A stretch of DNA of 33,546 nucleotides from Caldilineaceae bacterium bin5 (GTDB taxonomy: Bacteria > Chloroflexota > Anaerolineae > Caldilineales > Caldilineaceae). The position numbers and the translations under genes were made by a program. Positions 26,013 to 33,546 of the stretch are shown piece after piece; the stretch's first letter is position 1; each line of letters begins with the position of its first letter. The notes beneath the pieces are model-generated. The model did not search any database. It was not told the DNA's origin and saw only the letters and a list, made by a program, of their open reading frames with translations. The DNA lies in assembly GCA_002238445.1 (NCBI GenBank), contig MPML01000058.1:1-33546 (forward strand), written 5' to 3'.

Positions 26013-26059
26013 GAGAGAGATATCCGACAAATCATCTATTTACAATGGAGTAAATAAGA

Positions 26060-26539
26060 TTGAAAGTTCATCTACTTAGGGGCCTGGTGACCTTGGCTCT
26101 ACTACTAGGCGCTTGTAATATGGTAGTGTCATCGCCCGACGGTGACGGCATTGCCATGGACGGCGACACAATGGACATGTCCGGCGGCTCGATGGCGGCC
26201 GACATTCTTGATTCCCAGAGTACAGATGGCGGTCACTTCACCGTCAGCGCGACCAGTCGTTTGGACCCGGTCGTGATCAACGAGACCCATGCCTGGACGC
26301 TCCACATTGAGACGGCGGACGGCAGCCCGGTGACCGACGCCGAAATCACAATTGATGGTGGAATGCCTGAGCACAATCACGGCTTTCCTACTTCGCCGCG
26401 CGTAACGGAGAACCTGGGTGAGGGCGACTATCTGCTGGAGGGGATGCGATTCAATATGGGCGGCGTTTGGGTACTGACGCTGGAAATCAGTTCCGGCGGA
26501 CAGAGCGATACAGTTACTTTTGAAGTCGAACTGAATTAG
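26060..26539 (+). CDS. YtkA/FixH-like lipoprotein
   Basis: Predicted membrane-anchored extracytoplasmic protein of 159 aa. It has a signal segment with lipobox L-G-A-C at Cys19, then a Met/Asp-rich stretch (MDGDTMDMSGGSM) that could bind copper. The C-terminal beta-rich domain has the YtkA/FixH hallmarks: PVTDAEITIDGGMPEH, HGFPTSPRV, GEGDYLLEGMRFNMGG and WVLTLEI. The start is a TTG with GGAG nine bases upstream. Its stop is three bases before the GTG of the di-haem peroxidase, so the two are coupled. YtkA-like domains often accompany copper or cytochrome proteins, which suits a role beside a c-type cytochrome enzyme, but the function is unproven. Confidence 0.85.
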   Translation: MKVHLLRGLVTLALLLGACNMVVSSPDGDGIAMDGDTMDMSGGSMAADILDSQSTDGGHFTVSATSRLDPVVINETHAWTLHIETADGSPVTDAEITIDGGMPEHNHGFPTSPRVTENLGEGDYLLEGMRFNMGGVWVLTLEISSGGQSDTVTFEVELN

Positions 26540-26542
26540 AGC

Positions 26543-27910
26543 GTGCGTCGCATTGTCTTTTTTGGCGCGGCGTTGGTTCTTGTTGCCCTGGTCATCGCAG
26601 GCGCGCTGGTCTCGACAGGCGTGGTCGGCGCTGGGTCCGCCGGCGCTACACTACGCAGCATCGTTTTGTTCTTTGGAGACGGCGGCAGCTCGCAGCCTGT
26701 CGGCTCCGGACCCCACGGTTGGACGGCAAGTGAACGCGGGCTGATTGCCTCACTCAGCATCGACAGGCTGCCGCCGTTGCCGCCGGACCCTTCAAACGCG
26801 TTCGGGGACGACCCTGACGCGGTCTCATTGGGCCACGCACTATTCTTCGATAGCGGTCTCAGCCCTGACGGGACTGTCTCCTGTTCAACCTGTCACATGC
26901 TGGAGAACTACTTTACCGATGGAAAAGTGCGCGCAAATGTGCGCGGGGTTGACACGCCGCGTCACACACCGACAATCGTGGGAATCGCCTTCAGCGACTG
27001 GTTCTACTGGGATGGACGCAAGGACAGCCAGTGGGCACAGGCACTGGCGCCGCAGGAAGCGGCGATCGAACACGGCGGCAACCGCATGGCGCACGCCCGC
27101 TATGTGCTGGACAGTTACCGCAGCCAATACGAGGCGCTTTTCGGTCCGGCGCCTGACCTCAGCGATGCGGGCCGCTTTCCTCCTAACGCCGCGCCGCTAG
27201 GAGATGAAGCGGCGCAGGCGGCTTGGGCAGGGATGACCGGGGTGGATCAGGAAACGGTCAACAGAGTCTTTGCCAACATTGGCAAAAGCATCGCGGCCTA
27301 CTCACGCAAGATTATGCCTGGGCGCAGCCGCTTTGACGACTATGCAGCAGCGGTGCTTGCCAACGATCAGGACCGCATGACTGACCTGTTCAGCGCAGAG
27401 GAGGCGGAGGGGCTCAGGCTGTTTTTCGGCGACGGCCAGTGTACCGATTGCCATAACGGCCCGCTGTTCACCAACGGCACTTTTCACAATATTGGGCTGC
27501 CATTTCCGGTGGGAAGCAAGTTCGATCAAGGGCGTTCGCTGGGGACGCAGCAAGTTGTAGAGGACGATTTCAATTGTTTGGGCAGATACAGCGATGCGAG
27601 CGCAGAGGAGTGCGTTGAGCTGCGTTTTATCAAGCTCAAAGGAGAGGAGTTGGTCGGCGCGTTCAAAGTTCCCAGCTTGCGCAACGCGGCCAATACCGCT
27701 CCTTACATGCACAACGGCAATTTCGCCGATCTTGAAGCAGTGATCCGCCACTACAACCATGCGCCGCCGGCATTCCCGGGCCACTCGGACCTGGTGCCGC
27801 TGGCTCTGACCGAGGCGCAAAGTGCTGCATTGATAGCGTTCCTGCTGACCCTCAGCGCACCGCCGGATGCGCCGCCTGACCTGCTGCGCCCGCCTGAGAG
27901 CTCGGAATAG
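26543..27910 (+). CDS. Di-haem cytochrome c peroxidase / MauG-family protein
   Basis: Exported c-type cytochrome of 455 aa with an N-terminal hydrophobic segment (about 5-35) that may be an anchor or signal. Two CxxCH haem sites are present: C-S-T-C-H at 114-118 and C-T-D-C-H at 300-304, at the spacing usual for bacterial cytochrome c peroxidases and MauG-like enzymes. The family blocks FFDSGLSPDGTVSC, TPRHTPTIVG, FKVPSLRNAANTAPYMHNG and a C-terminal LIAFLLTL are visible. It would reduce peroxide using a small electron donor, or carry out a MauG-type oxidation. The start is GTG, coupled to the preceding lipoprotein. No obvious cytochrome c donor gene is in the window. Confidence 0.92.
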   Translation: MRRIVFFGAALVLVALVIAGALVSTGVVGAGSAGATLRSIVLFFGDGGSSQPVGSGPHGWTASERGLIASLSIDRLPPLPPDPSNAFGDDPDAVSLGHALFFDSGLSPDGTVSCSTCHMLENYFTDGKVRANVRGVDTPRHTPTIVGIAFSDWFYWDGRKDSQWAQALAPQEAAIEHGGNRMAHARYVLDSYRSQYEALFGPAPDLSDAGRFPPNAAPLGDEAAQAAWAGMTGVDQETVNRVFANIGKSIAAYSRKIMPGRSRFDDYAAAVLANDQDRMTDLFSAEEAEGLRLFFGDGQCTDCHNGPLFTNGTFHNIGLPFPVGSKFDQGRSLGTQQVVEDDFNCLGRYSDASAEECVELRFIKLKGEELVGAFKVPSLRNAANTAPYMHNGNFADLEAVIRHYNHAPPAFPGHSDLVPLALTEAQSAALIAFLLTLSAPPDAPPDLLRPPESSE

Positions 27911-27955
27911 ATGCCATTTGCCGAGGCATTTGTCCCGACCCCGACCAAAAGTGCA

Positions 27956-28894
27956 TCAGGCCACGCGGCTGAGCATCTCCCCGCCTCGCAGACAGGCGAG
28001 CATATTGTCCACCGTGCGGCGGGACATCTGGTAACGTGTCTGGAAAGTAGCGCTGCCAAGGTGGGGAAGTATGAGACAGTTGTCCAATCGCAGCAAGGGA
28101 TGGTCGCGAGGCAGGGGCTCAGGGTCGGTAACGTCCATTGCCGCGCCGGCGATCAGGTTGCGCTGCAATGCGTCCAACAAAGCGTCATGGTCTACAACCC
28201 CGCCGCGGGCTACGTTGATCAGGTATGCGCTTTCCTTCATGCGTTCCAGTTCAGCCGTGCTGACCAGATGCCGCGTTTCGGGCGACATGGGCACGCTTAG
28301 CACGACGAAATCGGCTTCCTCCAGCAGGCCCTCAAGTGTGCGATAGGAGGCGTTCAACGCTTCGGCATGGGGGCTAGGATTGCGATTGTGGTAGAGGACA
28401 TTCATGTCGAATCCGCTGGCGCGGCGGGCCACCACACGTCCCACACGGCCCATACCAATGATGCCGAGGGTAGAGCCGTATATTTCGTGGCCATGCAGGA
28501 TGTTGCCGTCGTAAACGAGATAGTCCGGTCCGCGGGCATGGAGCCAGCCCGGCACCAAATTGCGGGCAATCGCCATCAGCATGGTGAAGGCCATGTCGGC
28601 GGTAGCGCCGTCAACGAAACCGGGCGTGTATCCTACCGGCAGGCCGCGGGCTTGCGCATCCTCTAGGTTGATGTGATCGACGCCGACGCCAAAGTTGCTG
28701 AGGCAGCGAAGTTTGGGCATCTTGTCCATCAAAGAACCTGGCACAATAGGGTGGCCGTACACCAGGAACGCTTCTATGGTCGGCAGGATCGGGTCCTCCT
28801 CGGTCAGATCCCAGATATGGACATCGCAGGTGTCGGCCACCATCTCCGCCATTTCGGGCGGTAACGCCGAGTCTGTCAGAATCTGATATGGCAC
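27956..28894 (-). CDS. D-2-hydroxyacid dehydrogenase, glyoxylate/hydroxypyruvate-reductase-like
   Basis: NAD(P)-dependent dehydrogenase of 312 aa from the start chosen. The nucleotide motif is GMGRVG. Catalytic Arg (NVARGG), Glu (DPEPLP) and His (LPHLGSATFQTR) are present; LPHLGSAT followed by TR is typical of the glyoxylate/hydroxypyruvate-reductase subgroup. N-F-G-V-G-V-D-H-I marks the substrate-binding region. The frame opens at 28954 and has an ATG at 28915, but AAGGAG six bases before the GTG at 28894 is the best ribosome site, so I prefer it. It is convergent with the di-haem peroxidase gene (45 nt apart) and divergent from a glycosyltransferase. It is a second 2-hydroxyacid dehydrogenase, distinct from the one at 24187. 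Confidence 0.9.
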   Translation of the reverse strand: MPYQILTDSALPPEMAEMVADTCDVHIWDLTEEDPILPTIEAFLVYGHPIVPGSLMDKMPKLRCLSNFGVGVDHINLEDAQARGLPVGYTPGFVDGATADMAFTMLMAIARNLVPGWLHARGPDYLVYDGNILHGHEIYGSTLGIIGMGRVGRVVARRASGFDMNVLYHNRNPSPHAEALNASYRTLEGLLEEADFVVLSVPMSPETRHLVSTAELERMKESAYLINVARGGVVDHDALLDALQRNLIAGAAMDVTDPEPLPRDHPLLRLDNCLILPHLGSATFQTRYQMSRRTVDNMLACLRGGEMLSRVA

Positions 28895-28981
28895 TGGCTT
28901 CTCCTTTACTTTCATTTTCTGGCTCACGGAACAGGGCCAAGGTGTCAACTGCAAGCGGGTTCCCGAAGGAAACTCCAGACG

Positions 28982-29941
28982 ATGTCACGAATCCTTTATT
29001 TCTGCCCTGACTTTCCTCAGCCTTCAGGCGGCATCAAGACGCTTTACCGCCATGCGCAGACACTGGTGGGGATGGGTTTTGACGCCTGGATCGTCCACCA
29101 GAAGCGGCCGTTTCAGGTGACGTGGCACGGTTACGAGGCGCCAACGCTTTGGCTCTCAGAGCGTCCCCGATTTACGCCGCAGGACGTCCTCGTAATCCCG
29201 GAAGTGATGCCGCAGGTGATGCAGCAGACTGCCCGATTCTCTGGTGAGCGACTTGTTATCGCCTTGAGCTGGTCTCCTACTTACTGGAACTTGCCGGCCG
29301 GTCAGACGTGGCCTAGCTATGGCATTCACCGTGTCATCACCAAGTCGCAGCTTATCGAGGCTTATCTGCGTTGGAGCATGGGAATCGAAGCAACGCTGAT
29401 CAGTGAATACGTTACTCCCGATCGCTACTTCTACTCTGCTGAAGTCAAACGGCCCAAAATCTCCTATTTGACCCGAAAGGAACGTTCGGCAGCCTGGCTG
29501 CACCAGGTGCTAGTCGCCAGAGGCGAGCCATTCACCAGCTTCGATTGGATGCCGCTGCGCGAGTTGAGCGAGGACGAATACGCCCGCCACCTGCGCGAGA
29601 CTGCAGTATACATTACGACCAATATGCAGGAAGGCATGAACAGTTCGGTACTGGAGGCTATGGCTTGCGGCTGCCTAGTCGTGGGATACAGTGGTGTCGG
29701 CGGCAACGTCTATATGGAGCCTGAAGGAGCCACACAGAACTGTATCCTGGTGGAAAACGGCAACGTTCCTGCGCTCGGCCAAAGGCTTGAGCGCGTTCTA
29801 AGGGTACTGGCCGCTGACCCGGAAGCTTACGCCGATGTTGTCCGCAGTGGCCTCGAAACGGCCCGCCGCTACCAGAATCCGGCAGCCGAAGCCGACAGCC
29901 TGAGAGCGGTATTTTCGCCTCTTGTGGTCTCTGAGAGTTAG
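28982..29941 (+). CDS. GT4-like glycosyltransferase
   Basis: Predicted GT-B-fold glycosyltransferase of 319 aa. FPQPSGGIKTLYRHAQTL at the N-terminus matches the glycine-rich loop region. The C-terminal donor-binding region is E-G-M-N-S-S-V-L-E-A-M-A-C-G, in the E-x7-E style of family 4, followed by VGYSGVGG. The acceptor-binding half is shorter than in typical GT4 enzymes (about 370-400 aa overall). Donor and acceptor are unknown. AAGGAA precedes the ATG. Its stop codon overlaps, by the last bases, the stop of the convergent MOSC gene. It stands alone rather than in a polysaccharide cluster. Confidence 0.8.
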   Translation: MSRILYFCPDFPQPSGGIKTLYRHAQTLVGMGFDAWIVHQKRPFQVTWHGYEAPTLWLSERPRFTPQDVLVIPEVMPQVMQQTARFSGERLVIALSWSPTYWNLPAGQTWPSYGIHRVITKSQLIEAYLRWSMGIEATLISEYVTPDRYFYSAEVKRPKISYLTRKERSAAWLHQVLVARGEPFTSFDWMPLRELSEDEYARHLRETAVYITTNMQEGMNSSVLEAMACGCLVVGYSGVGGNVYMEPEGATQNCILVENGNVPALGQRLERVLRVLAADPEAYADVVRSGLETARRYQNPAAEADSLRAVFSPLVVSES

Positions 29942-30468
29942 CCGCCCGCCGCCTCCACCTCCTCGCCCAGCAACAGTTTCTCGACGGCATCGCCTACGCG
30001 GAGCGTGCCGCCTTCAACGACCCTGGCGGTAATTCCGCCGTGCCCACGCATTGCGTTGTAGCCGCCGGGGCCAAAGTTCTCCTCCATGCGGCTGCATGGG
30101 TGGCATGGGCCCGTGTGTTCCAGGACTGCGCTGCCGATGCGGAAACGCCGCTCCTGGAGGCTGAACAGATTGATACCACGCACTACGATATTGCGTCGCG
30201 CCAGCGAAGGATCACCTGACGGGCCGTGCAGAAAATCGCCGACGGCGTCAAGGTGTTCGCCCTGAATCAGGGTTACCTCGCGCTTGCCGCCGCCCTGGCC
30301 ATGGAAATGGTCGCCGGCAAGCCCACTGCCGACGACGGCTTCTGCCTCCTGCACTGACTGAAGAGGGCCGCGCCGTTCGGGGCGAAGGCCGATCCATGCG
30401 ACCGTTCCCGTTCTGGACGGCTTTGCCATTAGTTTCGCCACATCACTCTCTGGATTCAGAGCTGTCAT
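29938..30468 (-). CDS. MOSC domain-containing protein
   Basis: Predicted sulfur-carrier or molybdenum-cofactor-linked protein of 176 aa. The MOSC pattern is clear: GSGLAGDHFHGQGGGKREVTL, RRNIVVRGINLFSL, FRIGSAVLEHTGPCHPC and GHGGITARVVEGG, ending GDAV. The conserved cysteine is in T-G-P-C-H-P-C. Stand-alone bacterial MOSC proteins are linked to Moco sulfuration or to detoxification of N-hydroxylated compounds; which applies is not visible. GGAG stands eight bases before the ATG. No molybdenum-cofactor genes are nearby. Its end overlaps the convergent glycosyltransferase by 4 nt. Confidence 0.9.
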   Translation of the reverse strand: MTALNPESDVAKLMAKPSRTGTVAWIGLRPERRGPLQSVQEAEAVVGSGLAGDHFHGQGGGKREVTLIQGEHLDAVGDFLHGPSGDPSLARRNIVVRGINLFSLQERRFRIGSAVLEHTGPCHPCSRMEENFGPGGYNAMRGHGGITARVVEGGTLRVGDAVEKLLLGEEVEAAGG

Positions 30469-30550
30469 CTCTTAATCTCCAACTTATTTTGGGTTCGCTA
30501 GAGGAGGCCGCGTAAGGGCCAGGCACAGGACCTGGAGCCCCGTCGGCCCG

Positions 30551-31432
30551 TCACTCAAGGGGTTCCCGGCAGACGAATGCACCCATGCGTACGGGGGAAC
30601 GCAGTTCTCCTTGCTTTCGGATTTCATCTTCGGCCTGTTGACGCACCAGGACCGGCAGCTGGCATTTCTTGCCTGGGTCAATATCTTTCTGTGCCACCAA
30701 GTTGCGATAGCGGCCTATGGTCTTGTATTTGGCCAGGAACTCGTCTGCAGAGCCGTGCAGTGTCTCATCTTCAAAGTATATGCAGACAACTTTCTTGAAA
30801 CTGTGGCCAAGGATCTCTTTGCCATTCTCCATAGAGAATGGTGAGCTTGCCTCGCGCACATAGTCAATTCCAAGTTTGTCCAGCGCAGCGTAATGAAAAT
30901 CGAGCACAGGCACTCTGATATCGTCGCTATTGGTTGTGGCCAGCAGCCAGCCATCCTCCTTCACAACCCGTGCCAGTTCGCGGACTCCTGCCTGGATATC
31001 GGACAGATGATAGAGCACGTGATTGGCCATAACGCCGTCGAAGTGTCGGGCCGGAAAGGGCAGTGCCTGAATGTCGGCGGTTACGAAGCTGGACTGATGG
31101 GTTCTGCGCGCTGCCTCATCCGCGGCCGTCTGCAACATGCCCAGCGAACTGTCGCTGCAGATAGCGTTGGACGATATCAGCCCAAACTGCTCGATAAGAG
31201 GCCAGGTGAAGCGCCCCCATCCGCAGCCGGCATCCAACACTTTCGCGTTGGAATGCAGGGGCAATTGAGCAAGGGCCCAGGTCTCCAGCTTGCGCCCGGA
31301 CAACATGGACGCCCCTTCGTGCTTCGCCTTGAGCTGTTGGCCGCTGCCGTAATAGGGGCACAGTACACCCGCGGCTGTGTTTCCGGTTACTACCTCTTCG
31401 CTCATGTGGGTTGCGTCTGTGCCGGCTCTCAT
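30551..31432 (-). CDS. Class I SAM-dependent methyltransferase (second of pair)
   Basis: Predicted methyltransferase of 293 aa. Motif I is VLDAGCGWGRFTWPL (near residues 65-79), ADIQALPFPARHFDGVMANHVLYHL contains motifs II/III, and VKEDGWLLATTNS follows. It has the Methyltransf_11 layout and a C-terminal extension of about 100 residues ending with VFVCREPLE-like sequence. I took ATG 31432 because it overlaps the upstream methyltransferase stop as ATGA, which implies coupled translation; an internal ATG at 31405 has no ribosome site. The substrate is unknown. Pairing with a second, different methyltransferase and an esterase suggests a small metabolite-modifying operon (inference). Confidence 0.88.
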   Translation of the reverse strand: MRAGTDATHMSEEVVTGNTAAGVLCPYYGSGQQLKAKHEGASMLSGRKLETWALAQLPLHSNAKVLDAGCGWGRFTWPLIEQFGLISSNAICSDSSLGMLQTAADEAARRTHQSSFVTADIQALPFPARHFDGVMANHVLYHLSDIQAGVRELARVVKEDGWLLATTNSDDIRVPVLDFHYAALDKLGIDYVREASSPFSMENGKEILGHSFKKVVCIYFEDETLHGSADEFLAKYKTIGRYRNLVAQKDIDPGKKCQLPVLVRQQAEDEIRKQGELRSPVRMGAFVCREPLE

Positions 31433-32112
31433 ATGTAGCCTGCAAAACAGCCAAATGCGCCAAAACGCACGGCGGCACTTTGGTCAGTTTGCGGTTGAAC
31501 TAGATCGCGGTCGGCCGATAAGTCGTCTCGCAGCGAGTAGCCGCACTCAGACAGCATCTGCAGGTGCTGATCGGTGTTGTAGCGACTTGGATGGGGATTC
31601 TCGGCATCCTGAAGCAGGTCGCCGTAAGCCAACAGGCCGCCGTTGCGTAGCATTTCGCGCGCTTGCTTGAGTACTTGCGCTTGTTGCTCAAGCCCGCCCA
31701 GATCGTGCAGCGCCTGGATTGAGATCACCGCGTCCACCTTTCCGATCCATCCCATGCCAAGCAATTTCTTTGTCCAGTCGTCGCGCACCAGGTCTGCGCA
31801 GTAGAACTCCATCTGAACATCGTCAGGTTGGCTGCCTCTGGCGGCGTCGAGACGGCGCCGGGCGTGGTCGAGCAGATGGGGAGAGAGGTCGAAGCCGCAA
31901 TAGTGGATGGCGGGTAGATGCCCTTGCAGAAATGAGGCCAAATAACCGGCGCCGCAAGCCAGCTCAACTATCCGAGGCGTAGTCACTGAGATGGCGTCGA
32001 CCTTGGCGCCGATCCAGTTCGCCACCTGTACTCTTTGAGGCCATTGTCGATTGAGGCGCTCTTCCCAACGGCGCGCGTCGGTGTCGGTACGAACCTCGGC
32101 TGATCGAATCAT
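31429..32112 (-). CDS. Class I SAM-dependent methyltransferase (first of pair)
   Basis: Predicted methyltransferase of 227 aa. VELACGAGYLASFL is motif I, followed by HYCGFDLSPHLLDHAR (acidic loop, D for the ribose) and a VDAVISIQALHDLGG region. The N-terminal RRWEERLNRQWPQR ... ANWI helix is plausible family sequence, which supports the start at 32112. That start lies 149 nt inside the preceding esterase frame. The stop overlaps the next methyltransferase (ATGA). The substrate is unknown. The three overlapping genes are likely one transcript. Confidence 0.85.
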   Translation of the reverse strand: MIRSAEVRTDTDARRWEERLNRQWPQRVQVANWIGAKVDAISVTTPRIVELACGAGYLASFLQGHLPAIHYCGFDLSPHLLDHARRRLDAARGSQPDDVQMEFYCADLVRDDWTKKLLGMGWIGKVDAVISIQALHDLGGLEQQAQVLKQAREMLRNGGLLAYGDLLQDAENPHPSRYNTDQHLQMLSECGYSLRDDLSADRDLVQPQTDQSAAVRFGAFGCFAGYI

Positions 32113-33046
32113 CGTCTATCTCTGCCTCTGCGTCTTCCTGTGCCTGTGTTTCGGTTTTTGCTACTACCCATTCGCCGATTTCGCGGTGTGCATGCTTGGC
32201 TTCAGGCACCCAAGGATAGAATGCGTGGAAGGCATGCCAAAGTCCTTTCCAGATCTTTAGCGACACTTCCACGCCCGCGGCGGTCGCGTTCTCCGCCAGG
32301 CGAGTGGAGTCGTCGAGCAGAATTTCATCATCGCCGACGTGAATCAGCAGTGGTGGCAGCCCAGTCAGATCGGCGTACAGTGGAGAAACCAATGGATGGT
32401 CGGTCGCGGTTGCGCCGCGGTAGCGATTCGCCACTATTTCTATTCCCGCGGGACGCAGCCAGGGATCCTGAGCGGCGCGGGTCCGCAGACTCTCACCGGT
32501 TCCCAGCAAATCGGTCCATGGGGAGATCAGGACAGCGCCGGCCGGCATTGGCAACCCTTCATCTCGCAGTGTCTGCAGCAGCGCCAGTGTGAGTCCGCCT
32601 CCTGAGGATTCTCCGCCGATAACGATGCGGTCGGGCGTGTAGCCCTGTGCAAGCAAGAACCTGTAGGCGGCGCGGGCGTCCAGCAGGCCTGCCGGGAATT
32701 GATTCTCTGGCGCAAGACGGTATTCGGGCAGTAACATCCGAGCGCGGCTTGCTTTGGCGATGTGGGAGCCGAAACCGCGATGGGACTGGCAGGAGCCGAT
32801 GAAATAGCCACCGCCGTGCAGAAACAGGAAAGCTCGGTCAGATTGCGTGTCGCGGACATCGATCCATTCCGCCGGAACGTCATAGGCGTTGACCCTTGCC
32901 GCCACCATTCTTTCCGCCATCGGGAGGAGGGTTGAGCCCCGGCGGTCGAGTGTTTCACGCTGGTCGGGAATCGGACGGTCGAGGGGAAGTCGACTATTTC
33001 GCATGCGGAAGTAGAATTTGAAAAGCTGGCTGCGTATTGTGGGCAT
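31964..33046 (-). CDS. Alpha/beta hydrolase, HSL/esterase family
   Basis: Predicted carboxylesterase or lipase of the hormone-sensitive-lipase family, 360 aa. The oxyanion motif H-G-G-G-Y-F-I-G-S is followed by the nucleophile elbow G-E-S-S-G-G-G. The acid is in HVGDDEILLDD and the base is in WHAFHAF, so the catalytic triad looks complete. Family members normally end soon after the last helix (here EIGEWVVAKTE). This frame continues about 70 residues into polar, basic, low-complexity sequence that overlaps the methyltransferase start in another frame. The tail may be a true extension, or the product of a lost stop or an indel. A perfect 8-bp inverted repeat lies 24 bp upstream of its ATG. Confidence 0.85.
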   Translation of the reverse strand: MPTIRSQLFKFYFRMRNSRLPLDRPIPDQRETLDRRGSTLLPMAERMVAARVNAYDVPAEWIDVRDTQSDRAFLFLHGGGYFIGSCQSHRGFGSHIAKASRARMLLPEYRLAPENQFPAGLLDARAAYRFLLAQGYTPDRIVIGGESSGGGLTLALLQTLRDEGLPMPAGAVLISPWTDLLGTGESLRTRAAQDPWLRPAGIEIVANRYRGATATDHPLVSPLYADLTGLPPLLIHVGDDEILLDDSTRLAENATAAGVEVSLKIWKGLWHAFHAFYPWVPEAKHAHREIGEWVVAKTETQAQEDAEAEIDDDSISRGSYRHRRAPLGRAPQSTMASKSTGGELDRRQGRRHLSDYASDS

Positions 33047-33069
33047 AGCGAAACTTGGCTTTCAATTGT

Positions 33070-33097
33070 GTGGTAATTTTGCCCTAGAGATTACCAC
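33070..33097. promoter_or_regulatory. Operator-like inverted repeat upstream of the esterase gene
   Basis: The arms GTGGTAAT (33070-33077) and ATTACCAC (33090-33097) are perfectly inverted around a 12-bp spacer, 24 bp upstream of the esterase start. The size and position suit a dimeric repressor or activator site, but no regulator gene is in the window to match it. A weak transcription hairpin is the alternative; there is no T-run. Confidence 0.45.
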
Positions 33098-33180
33098 GAA
33101 ATGTCGCCTTGCAAAAGCTCCGCGGCTGCGGTAGCGTACAGTCAAGGGTACTCGTCTGTATTAGCCGTTTACGGACCGTG

Positions 33181-33365
33181 TCTTGACCAGCCTTCCGTCG
33201 CAGCGGCTCGTAGGGCAGCTCAATGCCTATCCGGACTGGCAGCGAATACATTAGTTGAGGCGCGCTGCTGATATGACGCGGTCAGGTCGCCGATGCATGG
33301 TTTTGTAGGGGGGCGTTGCGGGGGCGCAGCCCCTGCACAAGGGAGGGCCGAAGGCCCGACCGCAC
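33181..33365. repeat. Diverged MITE-related sequence with GC-rich double-hairpin copy
   Basis: TCTTGACCAGCC at about 33180 recalls the left part of the 285-bp elements. From 33299, TTTTGTAGGGGGGCGTTGCG begins an intact double-hairpin module (GGGCC, GAA, GGCCC in hairpin 2) ending GACCGC at 33363. The GTAACTACT ends are not recognisable, so this is a degenerate or composite relative of the elements at 21640 and 25282. Confidence 0.7.
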
Positions 33366-33371
33366 AACTGC

Positions 33372-33425
33372 AGTGGTCAGTGGTCAGGGGTCAGTAACTT
33401 CTGCGGTTGGAGGTCGGTGGTCGGT
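33372..33425. repeat. Short degenerate GGTCAGTGGTC repeats
   Basis: GTGGTCAGTGGTCAGGGGTCAG is followed by GGTCGGTGGTCGGTGGG: short imperfect direct repeats of about 7-8 bp. No gene is associated. Confidence 0.5.
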
Positions 33426-33460
33426 GGGTTGAGGCGGCAAGTGGGGGAGTAGACTCCGTT

Positions 33461-33546
33461 CGCCAGACACGATGCTGGGGAAGAGTAAACACGGTCGGTG
33501 AGGCATGTTTTTGTAGGGGGGCGTTGCGGGGGCGCAGCCCCTGCAC
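33461..33546. repeat. GC-rich double-hairpin repeat, copy cut by the window end
   Basis: CACGGTCGGTGAGGC at about 33490, then TTTTTGTAGGGGGGCGTTGCG, matches the interior of the 285-bp elements through hairpin 1 (GCCCCTGCAC), where the window stops. Its upstream part (CGCCAGACAC ... GGGGAAGAG) is a diverged version of the CGCCAGCCGACA ... GCGAAGAA segment of those elements. Confidence 0.75.

Overview
The window looks like a bacterial chromosome segment of about 57-58% G+C (estimated by eye). It has strong Shine-Dalgarno sites, frequent ATGA gene overlaps and a canonical T-box. My best guess is a Chloroflexota lineage (Caldilineales/Anaerolineae-like, possibly an environmental or host-associated genome). 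The guess rests on gene content: an IleRS of the long G-x-H-H type, a DPPR-synthase-like UbiA, tandem CNNM/CorC proteins, and an enolase-superfamily/PhyH/2-hydroxyacid-dehydrogenase catabolic set. No rRNA or other phylogenetic marker was available to settle it.

Layout. Positions 1-735 are a G-rich tandem array followed by a GC-rich double-hairpin repeat; 735-1051 holds no gene I can support. From 7466 down to 1052 runs a long minus-strand gene series: gcvH, a family-1 solute-binding lipoprotein, SDR, MaoC-like hydratase, SDR, SDR and a LivJ/K-like binding lipoprotein. Upstream of it are ileS and an alaX-type tRNA-editing gene, preceded by a minus-strand promoter and an isoleucine-specific T-box leader (specifier ATC, terminator, and the 14-nt T-box sequence). 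Two tandem CNNM/CorC membrane proteins follow (11927-14777). A plus-strand UbiA/DPPR-synthase-like gene (15092-16048) is convergent with a lon operon whose second gene is an unusual PHP + AlbA_2 (Schlafen-like) fusion.

From 21 kb on the region is more accessory in character. Two 285-bp elements with GTAACTACT inverted ends and 8-bp target duplications (MITE-like, with IS66-type hallmarks) lie on either side of a three-gene plus-strand cassette: an enolase-superfamily dehydratase, a PhyH-family oxygenase with an HxG motif, and a D-2-hydroxyacid dehydrogenase. Then come a YtkA/FixH-like lipoprotein coupled to a di-haem peroxidase, a second D-2-hydroxyacid dehydrogenase, a GT4-like glycosyltransferase, a MOSC protein, two SAM methyltransferases and an HSL-type esterase. 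The esterase overlaps the first methyltransferase by 149 nt. The window ends in further copies of the GC-rich repeat.

Most distinctive points: (i) the MITE family with exact ends and target duplications, and its double-hairpin core whose stems are kept by different sequences in different copies; (ii) the Ile T-box governing an AlaX-IleS pair; (iii) the PHP-AlbA_2 protein translationally coupled to Lon; (iv) the HxG iron site of the PhyH protein.
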